From: a bacterium
Lineage (GTDB): Bacteria > Bacillota > Clostridia > Christensenellales > Aristaeellaceae
Direction: 5' to 3'
NCBI GenBank assembly: GCA_004563405.1
Contig: SFTH01000005.1
Coordinates: 1-64,000, forward strand
Length of the DNA stretch: 64,000 nt
Made by a program: the position numbers and the translations under genes. The notes beneath the pieces were generated by a model. It was not told the DNA's origin and ran no database searches. It saw nothing but the letters and a program-made list of their open reading frames with translations. Shown here one piece after another: positions 8,218 through 16,077 of the stretch (within the stretch, counting starts at the first letter, position 1; every line of letters begins with the position of its first letter).

Positions 8218-11169
8218 ATGGAAGATAAGTGTTCGCTTTCGCTGGGAATCGACATCGGTTCGACGACGGCGAAGGTTGTCCTCGTGGAGGACGGACGGGT
8301 TCTGTATGAAAAGTATGAGCGCCACCTCTCTCAGGTGCGCCAGAAGACGCTGGAAATGCTGGAGGAGCTGAAGCCGCAGCTGGAGGGCCGGTGCTTCTAT
8401 GCGGCGGTGAGCGGCTCTGCGGGCCTCGGCATGGCCGAGGACGCGGGCCTGCCCTTCGTGCAGGAGGTCTATGCCACAGGCGAGGCCGTGCGCCGCTTTG
8501 AGCCGGATACCTCCGTGGTCATCGAGCTGGGCGGGGAGGATGCGAAGGTCATCTTCTTCGATCGTGGCCTGGACGAGCGCATGAACGGAAGCTGCGCGGG
8601 TGGAACCGGCGCGTTCATCGACCAGATGGCGGTGCTTCTGAACATGAGCGTGCTGGAGATGGATGCCGCCAGCATGGAGCACGAGCGCATCTATCCCATT
8701 GCCTCCCGCTGCGGCGTGTTCGCCAAGAGCGACATTCAGCCGCTGTTGAACCAGGGCGCGAGCAAGGCTGACGTGGCGGCAAGCATCTATCAGGCGGTGG
8801 TAAACCAGACCATCGCGGGACTGGCACAGGGGCGCAGGATCGAAGGAAAGGTGATGTTCCTGGGCGGCCCGCTGTACTACTGCCGCGGACTGCGCGAGCG
8901 CTTCCAGGAGACGCTGAAGTTGAACGATGAAAACGCAGTATTCCCGGAGTATGCCCGCTTCGCGGTGGCGCTGGGCGCATGCATCTATGCGGCACAGGCG
9001 GGGGAGCAGTACGACTACGAACGCCTGACGCAGGCCATACGCGGGAGCATCGGCAAGGGCGGCGCGCGCACGAACCGGCTCCATCCGCTGTTTGAAAGCG
9101 AGGCGGATTACGAGGCCTTCCGGGAGCGCCACAGCCGGGCGAACGTACTCGAGGCGCCCATCGAGGCGTATCGCGGACGCGCGTGGCTGGGCATTGACTG
9201 CGGCTCCACCACCACCAAACTCGTGCTCATCGCCGAGGACAAGTCCATACTTTACTCCTATTATGCCTCCAACCAGGGCAACCCCGTGGAGCGCGTTCGC
9301 ATGCAGCTGGGGGAGATCTATACCCGCTGCGGTGACCGCATTGAAATCTGCGGGTGCGCGGTGACGGGCTACGGCGAGGATCTGATTCGCAGCGCCTTCT
9401 GTGCGGACGAGGGTCTCGTGGAGACCATCGCCCACTTCACATCCGCGCGCCACTTCCGCCCGGATGTGGACTTCATTCTCGACGTGGGCGGACAGGACAT
9501 CAAATGCTTCAAGATCCGAAACGGCGCGATTGATTCCATCATGCTCAACGAGGCCTGCTCCTCCGGCTGCGGCTCCTTTATCGAAACCTTCGCTCGGTCC
9601 ATGGGCAGAAGTGCGGCGGAGTTTGCCGCCTGCGGCCTGAAGTCCAAGGCGCCGGTGGATCTGGGCACGCGCTGCACGGTGTTCATGAATTCTTCGGTCA
9701 AGCAATCCCAGAAGGACGGCGCGACCATCGAGGATATTTCCGCAGGACTCTCCATGAGCGTGGTGCGCAACGCCCTGTACAAGGTCATCCGCGCCAATTC
9801 TCCCGAGGAGCTCGGGCGCAACATCGTGGTACAGGGCGGCACCTTTCTGAACGATGCGGTGCTGCGCGCGTTTGAGATGGAGATGGGCGTGCAGGTTATC
9901 CGGCCCTCCATCGCCGGCCTCATGGGTGCGTACGGCGCGGCGCTGCACGCCATGCGCTTTGAAAAGAGCAGCCTCATCTCTCCTGAGGCGCTCGCACGCT
10001 TCAGCCACGAGGCGCGCTCCGCCGTGTGCAAGGGCTGCACCAACCACTGCCACCTGACCATCAACATCTTCCCGGACGGGCGGAAGTTCATTTCCGGAAA
10101 CCAGTGTCAGAAGGGCGCGGGCGCGCAGAAGCGCGACGACGAGCTTCCGAACATGCACGCCTTCAAGCGCGGCATGCTGGAGGAGCTGCGTGGGCAGGGA
10201 AGGCTCGGCCCCCGGGGCAAGATCGGCCTTCCGCTCGCGCTGGGCATGTTCGAGCTTGCGCCGCTGTGGCACGAAACCTTCACCAGGCTGGGATTTGAGG
10301 TGGTCATGAGCCCGCTCTCCACCCGCAGGACCTATGAAAAGGGTCAGTTTTCCATTCCCTCGGACACGGCCTGCTACCCCGCGAAGATCTTGCACGGCCA
10401 CATCGAGGAGCTGATCGAGGAGGGCGTGGAGCGCATCTTCTATCCATGCCTGAGCTACAACGTGGACGAGCACGCGTCGGACAATCACTACAATTGTCCG
10501 GTGGTCGCCTACTATGCGGAGCTGCTGCACGGAAACATGGAGAGCTTGCAGAAGGTGGACTTTCTCTATCCCTACCTCTCCGTGGAGTCGCCCCGGGCGC
10601 TGGCGGAGACCCTGCACAGGGCGCTGGAGCAGCACGGGCTGCACTTCAATCGTCGGGAGGTGCGCGCCGCCGTGGACGCGGGTTTTGCGGCCTACGACGC
10701 ATGGATGGCGCGCATCCATGCGGAGGGCGAGCGCTGCCTCGCCTTTGCCCGGGAGAATGGCTTGCGCGTGATGATTCTGGCCGGGCGGCCCTACCATGTG
10801 GACCCCGAGATCGGCCACGGCATCGACAAGCTGGCTGCCTCGCTGGGCTTCGTGGTCGTCAGCGAGGACGGCGTGTATCAGCTGGAGCCGAAGCAGAACG
10901 TGCGGGTGCTCAACCAGTGGACCTATCACTCCCGGCTGTATCGCGCCGCGCGCTATGCGGCGGAGCATGAGGATACGGAGCTCGTGCAGCTGGTCTCCTT
11001 CGGCTGCGGAATCGACGCAATCACCACCGACGAGGTGCGCTCCATACTGGAGGAGGGCGGCAAGCTCTACACGCAGATCAAGATCGACGAAATTACCAAC
11101 CTGGGCGCGGTGCGCATCCGTCTGCGCAGCCTGCTGGGTGCGCTCGAGGAGAGGAGGCACGGCGCATGA
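8218..11169 (+). CDS. Tandem BadF/HgdC-type acyl-CoA dehydratase activase with DUF2229 domain
   Basis: A 983-residue protein with two ASKHA ATPase domains of the 2-hydroxyglutaryl-CoA dehydratase activator type, then a DUF2229 region. Domain 1 starts at residue 9 (GIDIGSTTAK) with Cys126 in GSCAGGTGAF. Domain 2 starts at 325 (GIDCGSTTTK) with Cys447 and Cys451 in ACSSGCGSF. In HgdC such cysteines hold the [4Fe-4S] cluster at the dimer interface. A further cluster CKGCTNHC begins at Cys604. Family members use ATP to inject a low-potential electron into a partner dehydratase. I chose the ATG at 8218, behind CAGGTAACGGT; an in-frame GTG at 8161 lacks a binding site. It overlaps the next gene by 4 bp. 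The substrate is unknown and may not be a hydroxyacyl-CoA. Confidence 0.88.
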   Translation: MEDKCSLSLGIDIGSTTAKVVLVEDGRVLYEKYERHLSQVRQKTLEMLEELKPQLEGRCFYAAVSGSAGLGMAEDAGLPFVQEVYATGEAVRRFEPDTSVVIELGGEDAKVIFFDRGLDERMNGSCAGGTGAFIDQMAVLLNMSVLEMDAASMEHERIYPIASRCGVFAKSDIQPLLNQGASKADVAASIYQAVVNQTIAGLAQGRRIEGKVMFLGGPLYYCRGLRERFQETLKLNDENAVFPEYARFAVALGACIYAAQAGEQYDYERLTQAIRGSIGKGGARTNRLHPLFESEADYEAFRERHSRANVLEAPIEAYRGRAWLGIDCGSTTTKLVLIAEDKSILYSYYASNQGNPVERVRMQLGEIYTRCGDRIEICGCAVTGYGEDLIRSAFCADEGLVETIAHFTSARHFRPDVDFILDVGGQDIKCFKIRNGAIDSIMLNEACSSGCGSFIETFARSMGRSAAEFAACGLKSKAPVDLGTRCTVFMNSSVKQSQKDGATIEDISAGLSMSVVRNALYKVIRANSPEELGRNIVVQGGTFLNDAVLRAFEMEMGVQVIRPSIAGLMGAYGAALHAMRFEKSSLISPEALARFSHEARSAVCKGCTNHCHLTINIFPDGRKFISGNQCQKGAGAQKRDDELPNMHAFKRGMLEELRGQGRLGPRGKIGLPLALGMFELAPLWHETFTRLGFEVVMSPLSTRRTYEKGQFSIPSDTACYPAKILHGHIEELIEEGVERIFYPCLSYNVDEHASDNHYNCPVVAYYAELLHGNMESLQKVDFLYPYLSVESPRALAETLHRALEQHGLHFNRREVRAAVDAGFAAYDAWMARIHAEGERCLAFARENGLRVMILAGRPYHVDPEIGHGIDKLAASLGFVVVSEDGVYQLEPKQNVRVLNQWTYHSRLYRAARYAAEHEDTELVQLVSFGCGIDAITTDEVRSILEEGGKLYTQIKIDEITNLGAVRIRLRSLLGALEERRHGA

Positions 11170-12437
11170 ACGACTATTACATCCCCTTTACCGAGGAAAT
11201 GAAGCGGGACTACACCATTCTCGTGCCCACCATGCTGCCCATGCACTTCCGGATGATCATCAACGTGCTGAGCACCTACGGCTACAAAATGGCGCTGCTG
11301 GACAAATCCGGCCCGGAGATCGCGGCGACGGGACTCAAATATGTGCACAACGACACCTGCTATCCGGCGATACTGGTCATTGGCCAGTTCATTGACGCGC
11401 TGCAGTCCGGCAAGTATGACCCCGACAAGGTGGCGCTGATCTACTTCCAGACTGGCGGTGGTTGCCGCGCGTCGAATTATGTCTCCCTGCTGCGCAAGGC
11501 CCTTCAGAAGGCAGGCTACGGCCATGTGCCGGTCATCACTTTCTCCTTTCAGGGCATTGAGAAGCATCCGGGCTTTCAGATTGGCGTCAAGCAGCTTCTC
11601 TCCATCGCATGCGCCGTGCTGTACGGCGACCTTCTGATGACGCTGGTCAACCAGACCAAGCCGTATGAGTTGCAGGCGGGCGAGGCGCAGCGCCGCGCGA
11701 ACCTGTGGACGGAGCGGTTGGGGCACGAGTTGGGAACAAATCCGAAGGCGGCGCTGCACCGCCTGAAGAAGAACTACCGGGCGATCCTGAAGGACTTTGC
11801 GTCCATCGAGCGCGAGGAGCGCGACACCGTCCGTGTGGGCGTGGTGGGCGAGATCTTTGTCAAGTATTCGCCCCTGGGCAACAACAATCTGGAGGACTTT
11901 CTGGTGCGCGAGGGCGCAGAGGTGGATATGCCGGGTCTGCTGGACTTTTTGCTCTACTGCGTCTACAACAACGTGATGGATCACCGGCTCTACAGGCGCA
12001 ACAGCCTTGCAAGCTATGTGGTCTACTGCGTCGCCTACCGCTACCTTCTCCACTGCAAGCATGTGATGATCCGTTGCATCCGGGAGCAGGGCGTGTTCCG
12101 CGCGCCCACGCCCTTTGAGGAGACGGTGAAGCTGGGAGACGGTTATCTGGGCATCGGCGCGAAGATGGGCGAGGGCTGGCTGCTCACGTCCGAAATGTTG
12201 GAGCTGATTCATTCCGGTGCGGAGAACATCGTCTGCACCCAGCCCTTCGGCTGCCTGCCAAACCACATCTGCGGAAAGGGCATGATGAAGCCCATCAAGG
12301 ACAGAAACCCGAACGTGAACATCGTGGCCATTGACTACGATGCGGGCGCGACCCGGGTCAACCAGGAGAATCGCCTGAAGCTGATGCTGGCAAACGCGCG
12401 GCGCATACAGGTGGAGAAGGCGCGCAGCGCATCCTGA
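11166..12437 (+). CDS. 2-hydroxyacyl-CoA dehydratase D-component (HgdB)-like iron-sulfur protein
   Basis: A 423-residue protein resembling the HgdB half of 2-hydroxyacyl-CoA dehydratases and the C-terminal part of long activase fusions. Four cysteines sit in conserved-looking contexts: Cys65 (NDTCYP), Cys100 (GGGCRASNY), Cys363 and Cys369 (FGCLPNHICGKG); these probably ligate a [4Fe-4S] cluster. Its ATG overlaps the activase stop (ATGA), so the two are translated as a unit and presumably form one electron-transfer enzyme. No second dehydratase subunit (HgdA-like), CoA-transferase or acyl-CoA dehydrogenase lies nearby, which argues against an ordinary amino-acid fermentation cluster. A hairpin terminator follows. 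Confidence 0.85.
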   Translation: MNDYYIPFTEEMKRDYTILVPTMLPMHFRMIINVLSTYGYKMALLDKSGPEIAATGLKYVHNDTCYPAILVIGQFIDALQSGKYDPDKVALIYFQTGGGCRASNYVSLLRKALQKAGYGHVPVITFSFQGIEKHPGFQIGVKQLLSIACAVLYGDLLMTLVNQTKPYELQAGEAQRRANLWTERLGHELGTNPKAALHRLKKNYRAILKDFASIEREERDTVRVGVVGEIFVKYSPLGNNNLEDFLVREGAEVDMPGLLDFLLYCVYNNVMDHRLYRRNSLASYVVYCVAYRYLLHCKHVMIRCIREQGVFRAPTPFEETVKLGDGYLGIGAKMGEGWLLTSEMLELIHSGAENIVCTQPFGCLPNHICGKGMMKPIKDRNPNVNIVAIDYDAGATRVNQENRLKLMLANARRIQVEKARSAS

Positions 12438-12491
12438 GAGCTACAAGTGCAAACCAATCCGGCTCCGGCGGCATGCCGGGGTAAACATGGA

Positions 12492-12519
12492 GCGGCGCAC
12501 CGGATTACCGGTGCGCCGC
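12492..12519. terminator. Bidirectional hairpin between convergent genes
   Basis: A perfect 12-bp stem (GCGGCGCACCGG at 12492-12503 with its complement at 12508-12519) with loop ATTA sits between two convergent genes. The flanking T tracts are weak on both sides. Confidence 0.65.
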
Positions 12520-12526
12520 GTTTGCA

Positions 12527-13450
12527 TCATTTCCTGATTCTTTGTTGCTGCCGGGCATACAGGGCGGCTCCGACCACGCCCTTATCATCCTCATCACCGA
12601 CGTAGAGAATGGACAGGTTTTCTGCGGGACGAGGCTTTCGGGTGTGCGCGCGTATGCGTGAGTTGAGCACGTCCCGAGGGAAGCCCTTCATGGCGGGCAC
12701 GCCGCCGCCGAGGAGAACAAAATCCGGGTCGAGTATGTTGATTTCCGTCGCCACGCACTCGGCCATTCGGTCTACAAATTGCAGCAGCTGCGGCTCGCCG
12801 CCGTGAAGCGCGAAGAGCTCGTCGATGGAGGCATCCGGGTAGCGGGTCTGCTGCAGGTGGGCCAGGTACTTGCCGCCGGCAAGGTTTTCCATGCAGCCGA
12901 CGTTTCCGCAGCCGCAGGGCAGATCGGAGCCGTCTGCCGGGATGTGACCGAGCTCGCCGGCCGTGCCATTTTTGCCGATCAGCGGCCGGCCGTCGATGCA
13001 GATAGCATTGCCGATGCCGGTGCCGAAGTAGAAGGCGCAGATGATTCCCTCCATGGGAACGTCGTACTTTTTCGCGTCATAGCAGAGCGCCATGGTGACG
13101 TCGCGCTCGATGAAAACGGGCAGATTGAGCTGCGCGGTGAGCGTGGCGACGACCGGAAGGTTCTCCATGAAGGAGAGGTTCGGCGCCTGCAATACGCGCA
13201 TGCGCTCCCGGTCCAGGGTTGCGGGAAAGCCGATGGCAACCGCCTCGATTTCAATGCCCTCCACGGCGAGCACGCTCCGATAGGAGGCGAGATATTCGGA
13301 AAGATCGCGCAGCGGCGCATCCGAATGGAAGATCTGACGGGAGGGCAACTTTCGGAAGTGGAAGACCTCGCCTTCGGGGCTGACCGCGCCGATGCGGAAG
13401 TGGGTGCCGCCGATGTCGATGCCGACGCTGTAGCGCTTTTGTTCAGCCAT
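12527..13450 (-). CDS. alsK: ROK family sugar kinase, AlsK (allose kinase)-like
   Basis: A 307-residue ROK kinase. The ATP-binding segment GIDIGGTHFRIG is near residue 9. The ROK zinc site is the CGCGNVGCMEN segment with upstream GELGHIP, and the C-terminal adenosine motif is LLGGGVP. As recalled, the pattern resembles E. coli AlsK: a GFPA segment, APNL, INILDPD, and GGGV followed by GFPRDVL. It has no N-terminal HTH, so it is a kinase, not a ROK repressor. It lies 3 bp after the second oxidoreductase and would be made with it. With the divergent Als/Rbs-like importer it probably phosphorylates the imported hexose; assignment to allose itself is inference. Confidence 0.83.
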   Translation of the reverse strand: MAEQKRYSVGIDIGGTHFRIGAVSPEGEVFHFRKLPSRQIFHSDAPLRDLSEYLASYRSVLAVEGIEIEAVAIGFPATLDRERMRVLQAPNLSFMENLPVVATLTAQLNLPVFIERDVTMALCYDAKKYDVPMEGIICAFYFGTGIGNAICIDGRPLIGKNGTAGELGHIPADGSDLPCGCGNVGCMENLAGGKYLAHLQQTRYPDASIDELFALHGGEPQLLQFVDRMAECVATEINILDPDFVLLGGGVPAMKGFPRDVLNSRIRAHTRKPRPAENLSILYVGDEDDKGVVGAALYARQQQRIRK

Positions 13451-13453
13451 GGT

Positions 13454-14440
13454 TCAGTCCCCCGGGAAGCGGATTCCGGCGCGCAGGCGCGCACCCTCCA
13501 CCACCTCGATCGTGTGCACCATGGTGTCCAGGCGGGCATAGAGCGCCTCCCGATCCTCCGCCTGGAGCAGGCGGGTCAGACTCTGAATCTCGTAGAACCA
13601 GCGGTCGGGATTGGGCTGGAGGTTGACGGTTTCGTCCGAGTCCTTCGTGACGATGCGAACGGAGCTCAGGCCGTTGCTGCCGTTTTCGATGTAGATGAAG
13701 CCCTTCTCGCCCTCAATCTGGTATGCGTTTACACCCCAGGTGTCCTTTGCGCCGGCGCATTCCGCGACGAAGCCGGGATACTGAAGGTGCATCACGCCCG
13801 AAGTGTCGATGCGCTCGTCGAACAGATTGGGGTGATACGCCGCACTCTCCGGCTTGCCAAACAGCGATACGGTGAGGTAGATGTTGTAATAGTTGATGTC
13901 CATCAGGCAGCCGCCCGCAAACTCGGGGTTGAAGATGTTGGGCATTTCTCCGGCGAGCAGCTTGTCGTAGCGGGAGGAGTACTGGCTGTAATTTGCAAGC
14001 ACCAGGCGCACGCGGCCGATCTTTGAAAGCGCCTGCTTCAGCACGCCAAAGTTGGGAAGGAAGGTCGTCGGAACGGCCTCCACGAGCATCAGGTTGCGCG
14101 ACTTGGCCAGCGCGACCAGCTCCCGGGCCTGCACGCACTTTGTGACGAAAGGCTTTTCGCAGATGACGTGCTTGCCCGCCAGCAGAGCGCGCTTCGTCTG
14201 CTCGTAGTGCAGCAGATTGGGCGTGGCGATGTACACCACGTCGATTTCCGCATCGGCGAGGAAGGCGTCCATGTCCGTGTAGACCTTGCCCGCGCCGTAT
14301 TGATTGGCCAGCTCCCGCCCCTTGGCTTCGCTGCGCGAATAGACGGCCTGAAGGTCGATGCCGTCCGTCAGGCGAACGTTGTCCAGTATGCTGTGGACGA
14401 TGACGCCGGAGCCGATGGTGCCGAGGCGAATGGTCTTCAT
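13454..14440 (-). CDS. Gfo/Idh/MocA family oxidoreductase
   Basis: A 328-residue NAD(P)-dependent dehydrogenase. The Rossmann motif GTIGSGVI is at residues 6-13, the ATPNLLH loop near 70, and the family EKPF motif (CEKPFVTK) near 95. The ATG at 14440 overlaps the stop of the preceding oxidoreductase by 4 bp and has GGAGGT 8 nt upstream; an upstream in-frame ATG at 14527 would overlap that gene by 91 bp and was rejected. Members oxidise or reduce sugars, inositols or glycosides at a ring carbon. Two such enzymes beside a sugar kinase, importer and isomerase suggest stepwise oxidation and epimerisation of an unusual sugar or cyclitol; the substrate is unknown. Confidence 0.88.
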   Translation of the reverse strand: MKTIRLGTIGSGVIVHSILDNVRLTDGIDLQAVYSRSEAKGRELANQYGAGKVYTDMDAFLADAEIDVVYIATPNLLHYEQTKRALLAGKHVICEKPFVTKCVQARELVALAKSRNLMLVEAVPTTFLPNFGVLKQALSKIGRVRLVLANYSQYSSRYDKLLAGEMPNIFNPEFAGGCLMDINYYNIYLTVSLFGKPESAAYHPNLFDERIDTSGVMHLQYPGFVAECAGAKDTWGVNAYQIEGEKGFIYIENGSNGLSSVRIVTKDSDETVNLQPNPDRWFYEIQSLTRLLQAEDREALYARLDTMVHTIEVVEGARLRAGIRFPGD

Positions 14441-15462
14441 GCCTGTGCACCTCCATGGGAACGGGCCACCGCGGTGGCCTCCTCCAGGATCTCGAGCACG
14501 CGGATGACCTCGGCGTCCTTGATGCACTTTTCGCCGCCGTTTTCGATGGCGTTGATCAGGCTGTCGTACACGCGCTCATAGTGGGCGCAGCCCACCGGCA
14601 CCTTCTCGGTTACCTTTTCGCCGTCCTTCATGTAGACGAGGGTGCCCCAGCGATTCTCGCTGGCCATGGCGGTGCTGATTTTGTGACGGCCGACCACCTT
14701 CTTCTTGCCGGAATTGTGGATGACCGGCGGCAGGGTGAAGCTGCCGTTCGTTCCGTGCAGGGTGAAGCGGGGATAGTCGATCAGCACGCACATGCTGGTA
14801 TTGACGGAGGCCTTACAGTTGCCGTAGTGGAACTCCAGATCGTAGTAATCGTCGCCCACGCCTGGGTGGTGAATGCTTCGCACGTCGAAGTGCGTGCTGT
14901 CCGGCATGCCCAGAAGGCTGATGACCTGGTCGATGGTGTGCACGGCGAGGTTGTAGAGCGTGCCGAGATGATCGTACCAGCCGTTGGTCTTGAAGTAGTC
15001 GTAATGGCTCTCCAGGCGAACCAGCTGTCCCAGCTTGCCGCTGGCGACGACCTCCTTCACCGCCAGGAAGTCCGCGTCGAAGCGACGGTTCTGGTTGGGC
15101 ATGCAGATCAGGCCCTTTTCCTTCGCCAAATCGAACACCTCCCGCGCCTCGGCGGCGGTGGGAGCGAAGGGCTTTTCGATGAGCGCATGCTTGCCGGCGT
15201 TGAGAATCTGCTTTGCATAGGGAACGTGGAAGCGGTCCGGCGTGTTGACCACCACCAGGTCCACATCGGGATCGTTCAGCACCTCATTGAAATCGGTGGT
15301 GAAGCGGATTTCGGGGTAGAAGGGCTCGTATTCCGCAAATTGCGGGATGTCCTCCGCACGGCGGAACACATACTTGACGCGGACGTCATCCCGGTTTTCC
15401 ACATAGGGAATGTGATACTCCCGGACGCTGACGCCAAATCCGACATAGGCAACGGTAATCAT
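14437..15462 (-). CDS. Gfo/Idh/MocA family oxidoreductase, first gene of the leftward operon
   Basis: A 341-residue protein with an N-terminal Rossmann domain (VAYVGFGVS), the VNTPDRFH loop, and the EKPF motif (LIEKPFAPT). The C-terminal alpha/beta domain contains GTLYNLAVHTIDQ, whose D and H correspond in position to the family's catalytic region. It is distinct in sequence from its downstream neighbour, so they are not a recent duplication. The start follows AAGGAG at about 8 nt. An extended -10 promoter lies 140 bp upstream. It heads the operon with the second oxidoreductase and the AlsK-like kinase. Confidence 0.88.
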   Translation of the reverse strand: MITVAYVGFGVSVREYHIPYVENRDDVRVKYVFRRAEDIPQFAEYEPFYPEIRFTTDFNEVLNDPDVDLVVVNTPDRFHVPYAKQILNAGKHALIEKPFAPTAAEAREVFDLAKEKGLICMPNQNRRFDADFLAVKEVVASGKLGQLVRLESHYDYFKTNGWYDHLGTLYNLAVHTIDQVISLLGMPDSTHFDVRSIHHPGVGDDYYDLEFHYGNCKASVNTSMCVLIDYPRFTLHGTNGSFTLPPVIHNSGKKKVVGRHKISTAMASENRWGTLVYMKDGEKVTEKVPVGCAHYERVYDSLINAIENGGEKCIKDAEVIRVLEILEEATAVARSHGGAQA

Positions 15463-15598
15463 GGATCTCGTCTCCTTTCAGGCGAAGATATTGGGCGTGG
15501 AGTCAGATACTGTACAAATTCCAATGGCGGGGGTTCGCCTCCCGCATCGTGCTACTCATGGCGCACGCTGCATCCTGCATTTTTGTTCAATCTCCCAC

Positions 15599-15607
15599 AT
15601 TATAGCA
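15599..15607 (-). promoter_or_regulatory. Extended -10 promoter of the leftward oxidoreductase operon
   Basis: On the minus strand TGC precedes a perfect TATAAT (15599-15604). No good -35 box exists 16-18 bp upstream, so this would rely on the extended -10. The leader to the ATG at 15462 is about 130 nt. Confidence 0.5.
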
Positions 15608-15879
15608 TAAACGATCTGTAAAGAAAAGTGTTCGAAGCGCAGAGAGGGACAGATTTCTGAAATATGCAAAGGTCCGGTGCGCGCAAAATGCCGTGGGGAG
15701 GCAGGAGCGAAAGACAGAACTGGTAAGTTCCATCCTGCGTGGGATATACGGGATGGGTTTGTTTATGAACAAGTACGCAATGTGGATAAAAGCGCATTGC
15801 AAGGACTGTAAAATTGTGCATGCGGTATTGAAGGCGTAGATGGTGTGGAAGAAAAGTTAATAAAATGTATTACAATCCC

Positions 15880-15908
15880 TTGCATGGATGGAGAATTGGT
15901 GCTATAAT
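15880..15908 (+). promoter_or_regulatory. Sigma-A promoter of the sugar ABC operon
   Basis: TTGCAT (15880-15885) and TATAAT (15903-15908) are 17 bp apart, with TGC before the -10. Transcription would start near 15915, inside the inverted repeat that follows. Confidence 0.7.
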
Positions 15909-15910
15909 CA

Positions 15911-15929
15911 AACGTAACAAAATTACGTT
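15911..15929. promoter_or_regulatory. Palindromic operator at the transcription start
   Basis: AACGTAA (15911-15917) and TTACGTT (15923-15929) form a perfect 7-bp inverted repeat with a 5-bp centre, beginning 3 bp after the -10 box. A dimeric repressor bound here would block the promoter. The cognate regulator is not in the window. Confidence 0.65.
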
Positions 15930-16077
15930 ATGGTATGGGAGGTGGCTGCGCGCGTTTTTGGAAGGCGCGCGCTTCTTCCTTCCGCCGGGACGGCTTTGCG
16001 GGGGCGCAGCAGCGCGCGGAACCGGCAAGCGTCCGGCTTCCGGCTCTTCGCTTGGGCAGAAGGATTTGGAGGTGGCT

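Larger units (their letters stand above)
15463..16077. other. Divergent regulatory region of the sugar locus
   Basis: A 615-bp interval between the leftward oxidoreductases and the rightward ABC genes. It contains a leftward extended -10 promoter, a rightward sigma-A promoter, a palindromic operator, and a rightward leader of about 160 nt rich in GC inverted segments just before the ATPase start. No gene was found in the middle (about 15630-15860). No regulator is encoded at the locus. Confidence 0.6.

Noticed and set aside
8191..11160. A nearly 1000-codon open frame on the minus strand opposite the activase gene
   Set aside because: It has no family motif, is rich in Arg/His/Ala/Gln and mirrors codon bias of the GC-rich real gene. 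The same applies to long antisense frames at 30566-33553, 34903-37569, 37713-40247, 18715-20817 and 5323-7155.
12527..13450. ROK family transcriptional repressor (would be the missing sugar regulator)
   Set aside because: The protein begins directly with the kinase fold and lacks the N-terminal helix-turn-helix of ROK repressors.
15865..16077. A 71-codon N-terminal extension of the sugar ATPase
   Set aside because: It spans the promoter and operator, has no ribosome binding site, and the internal ATG at 16078 has an ideal one and matches the family start.
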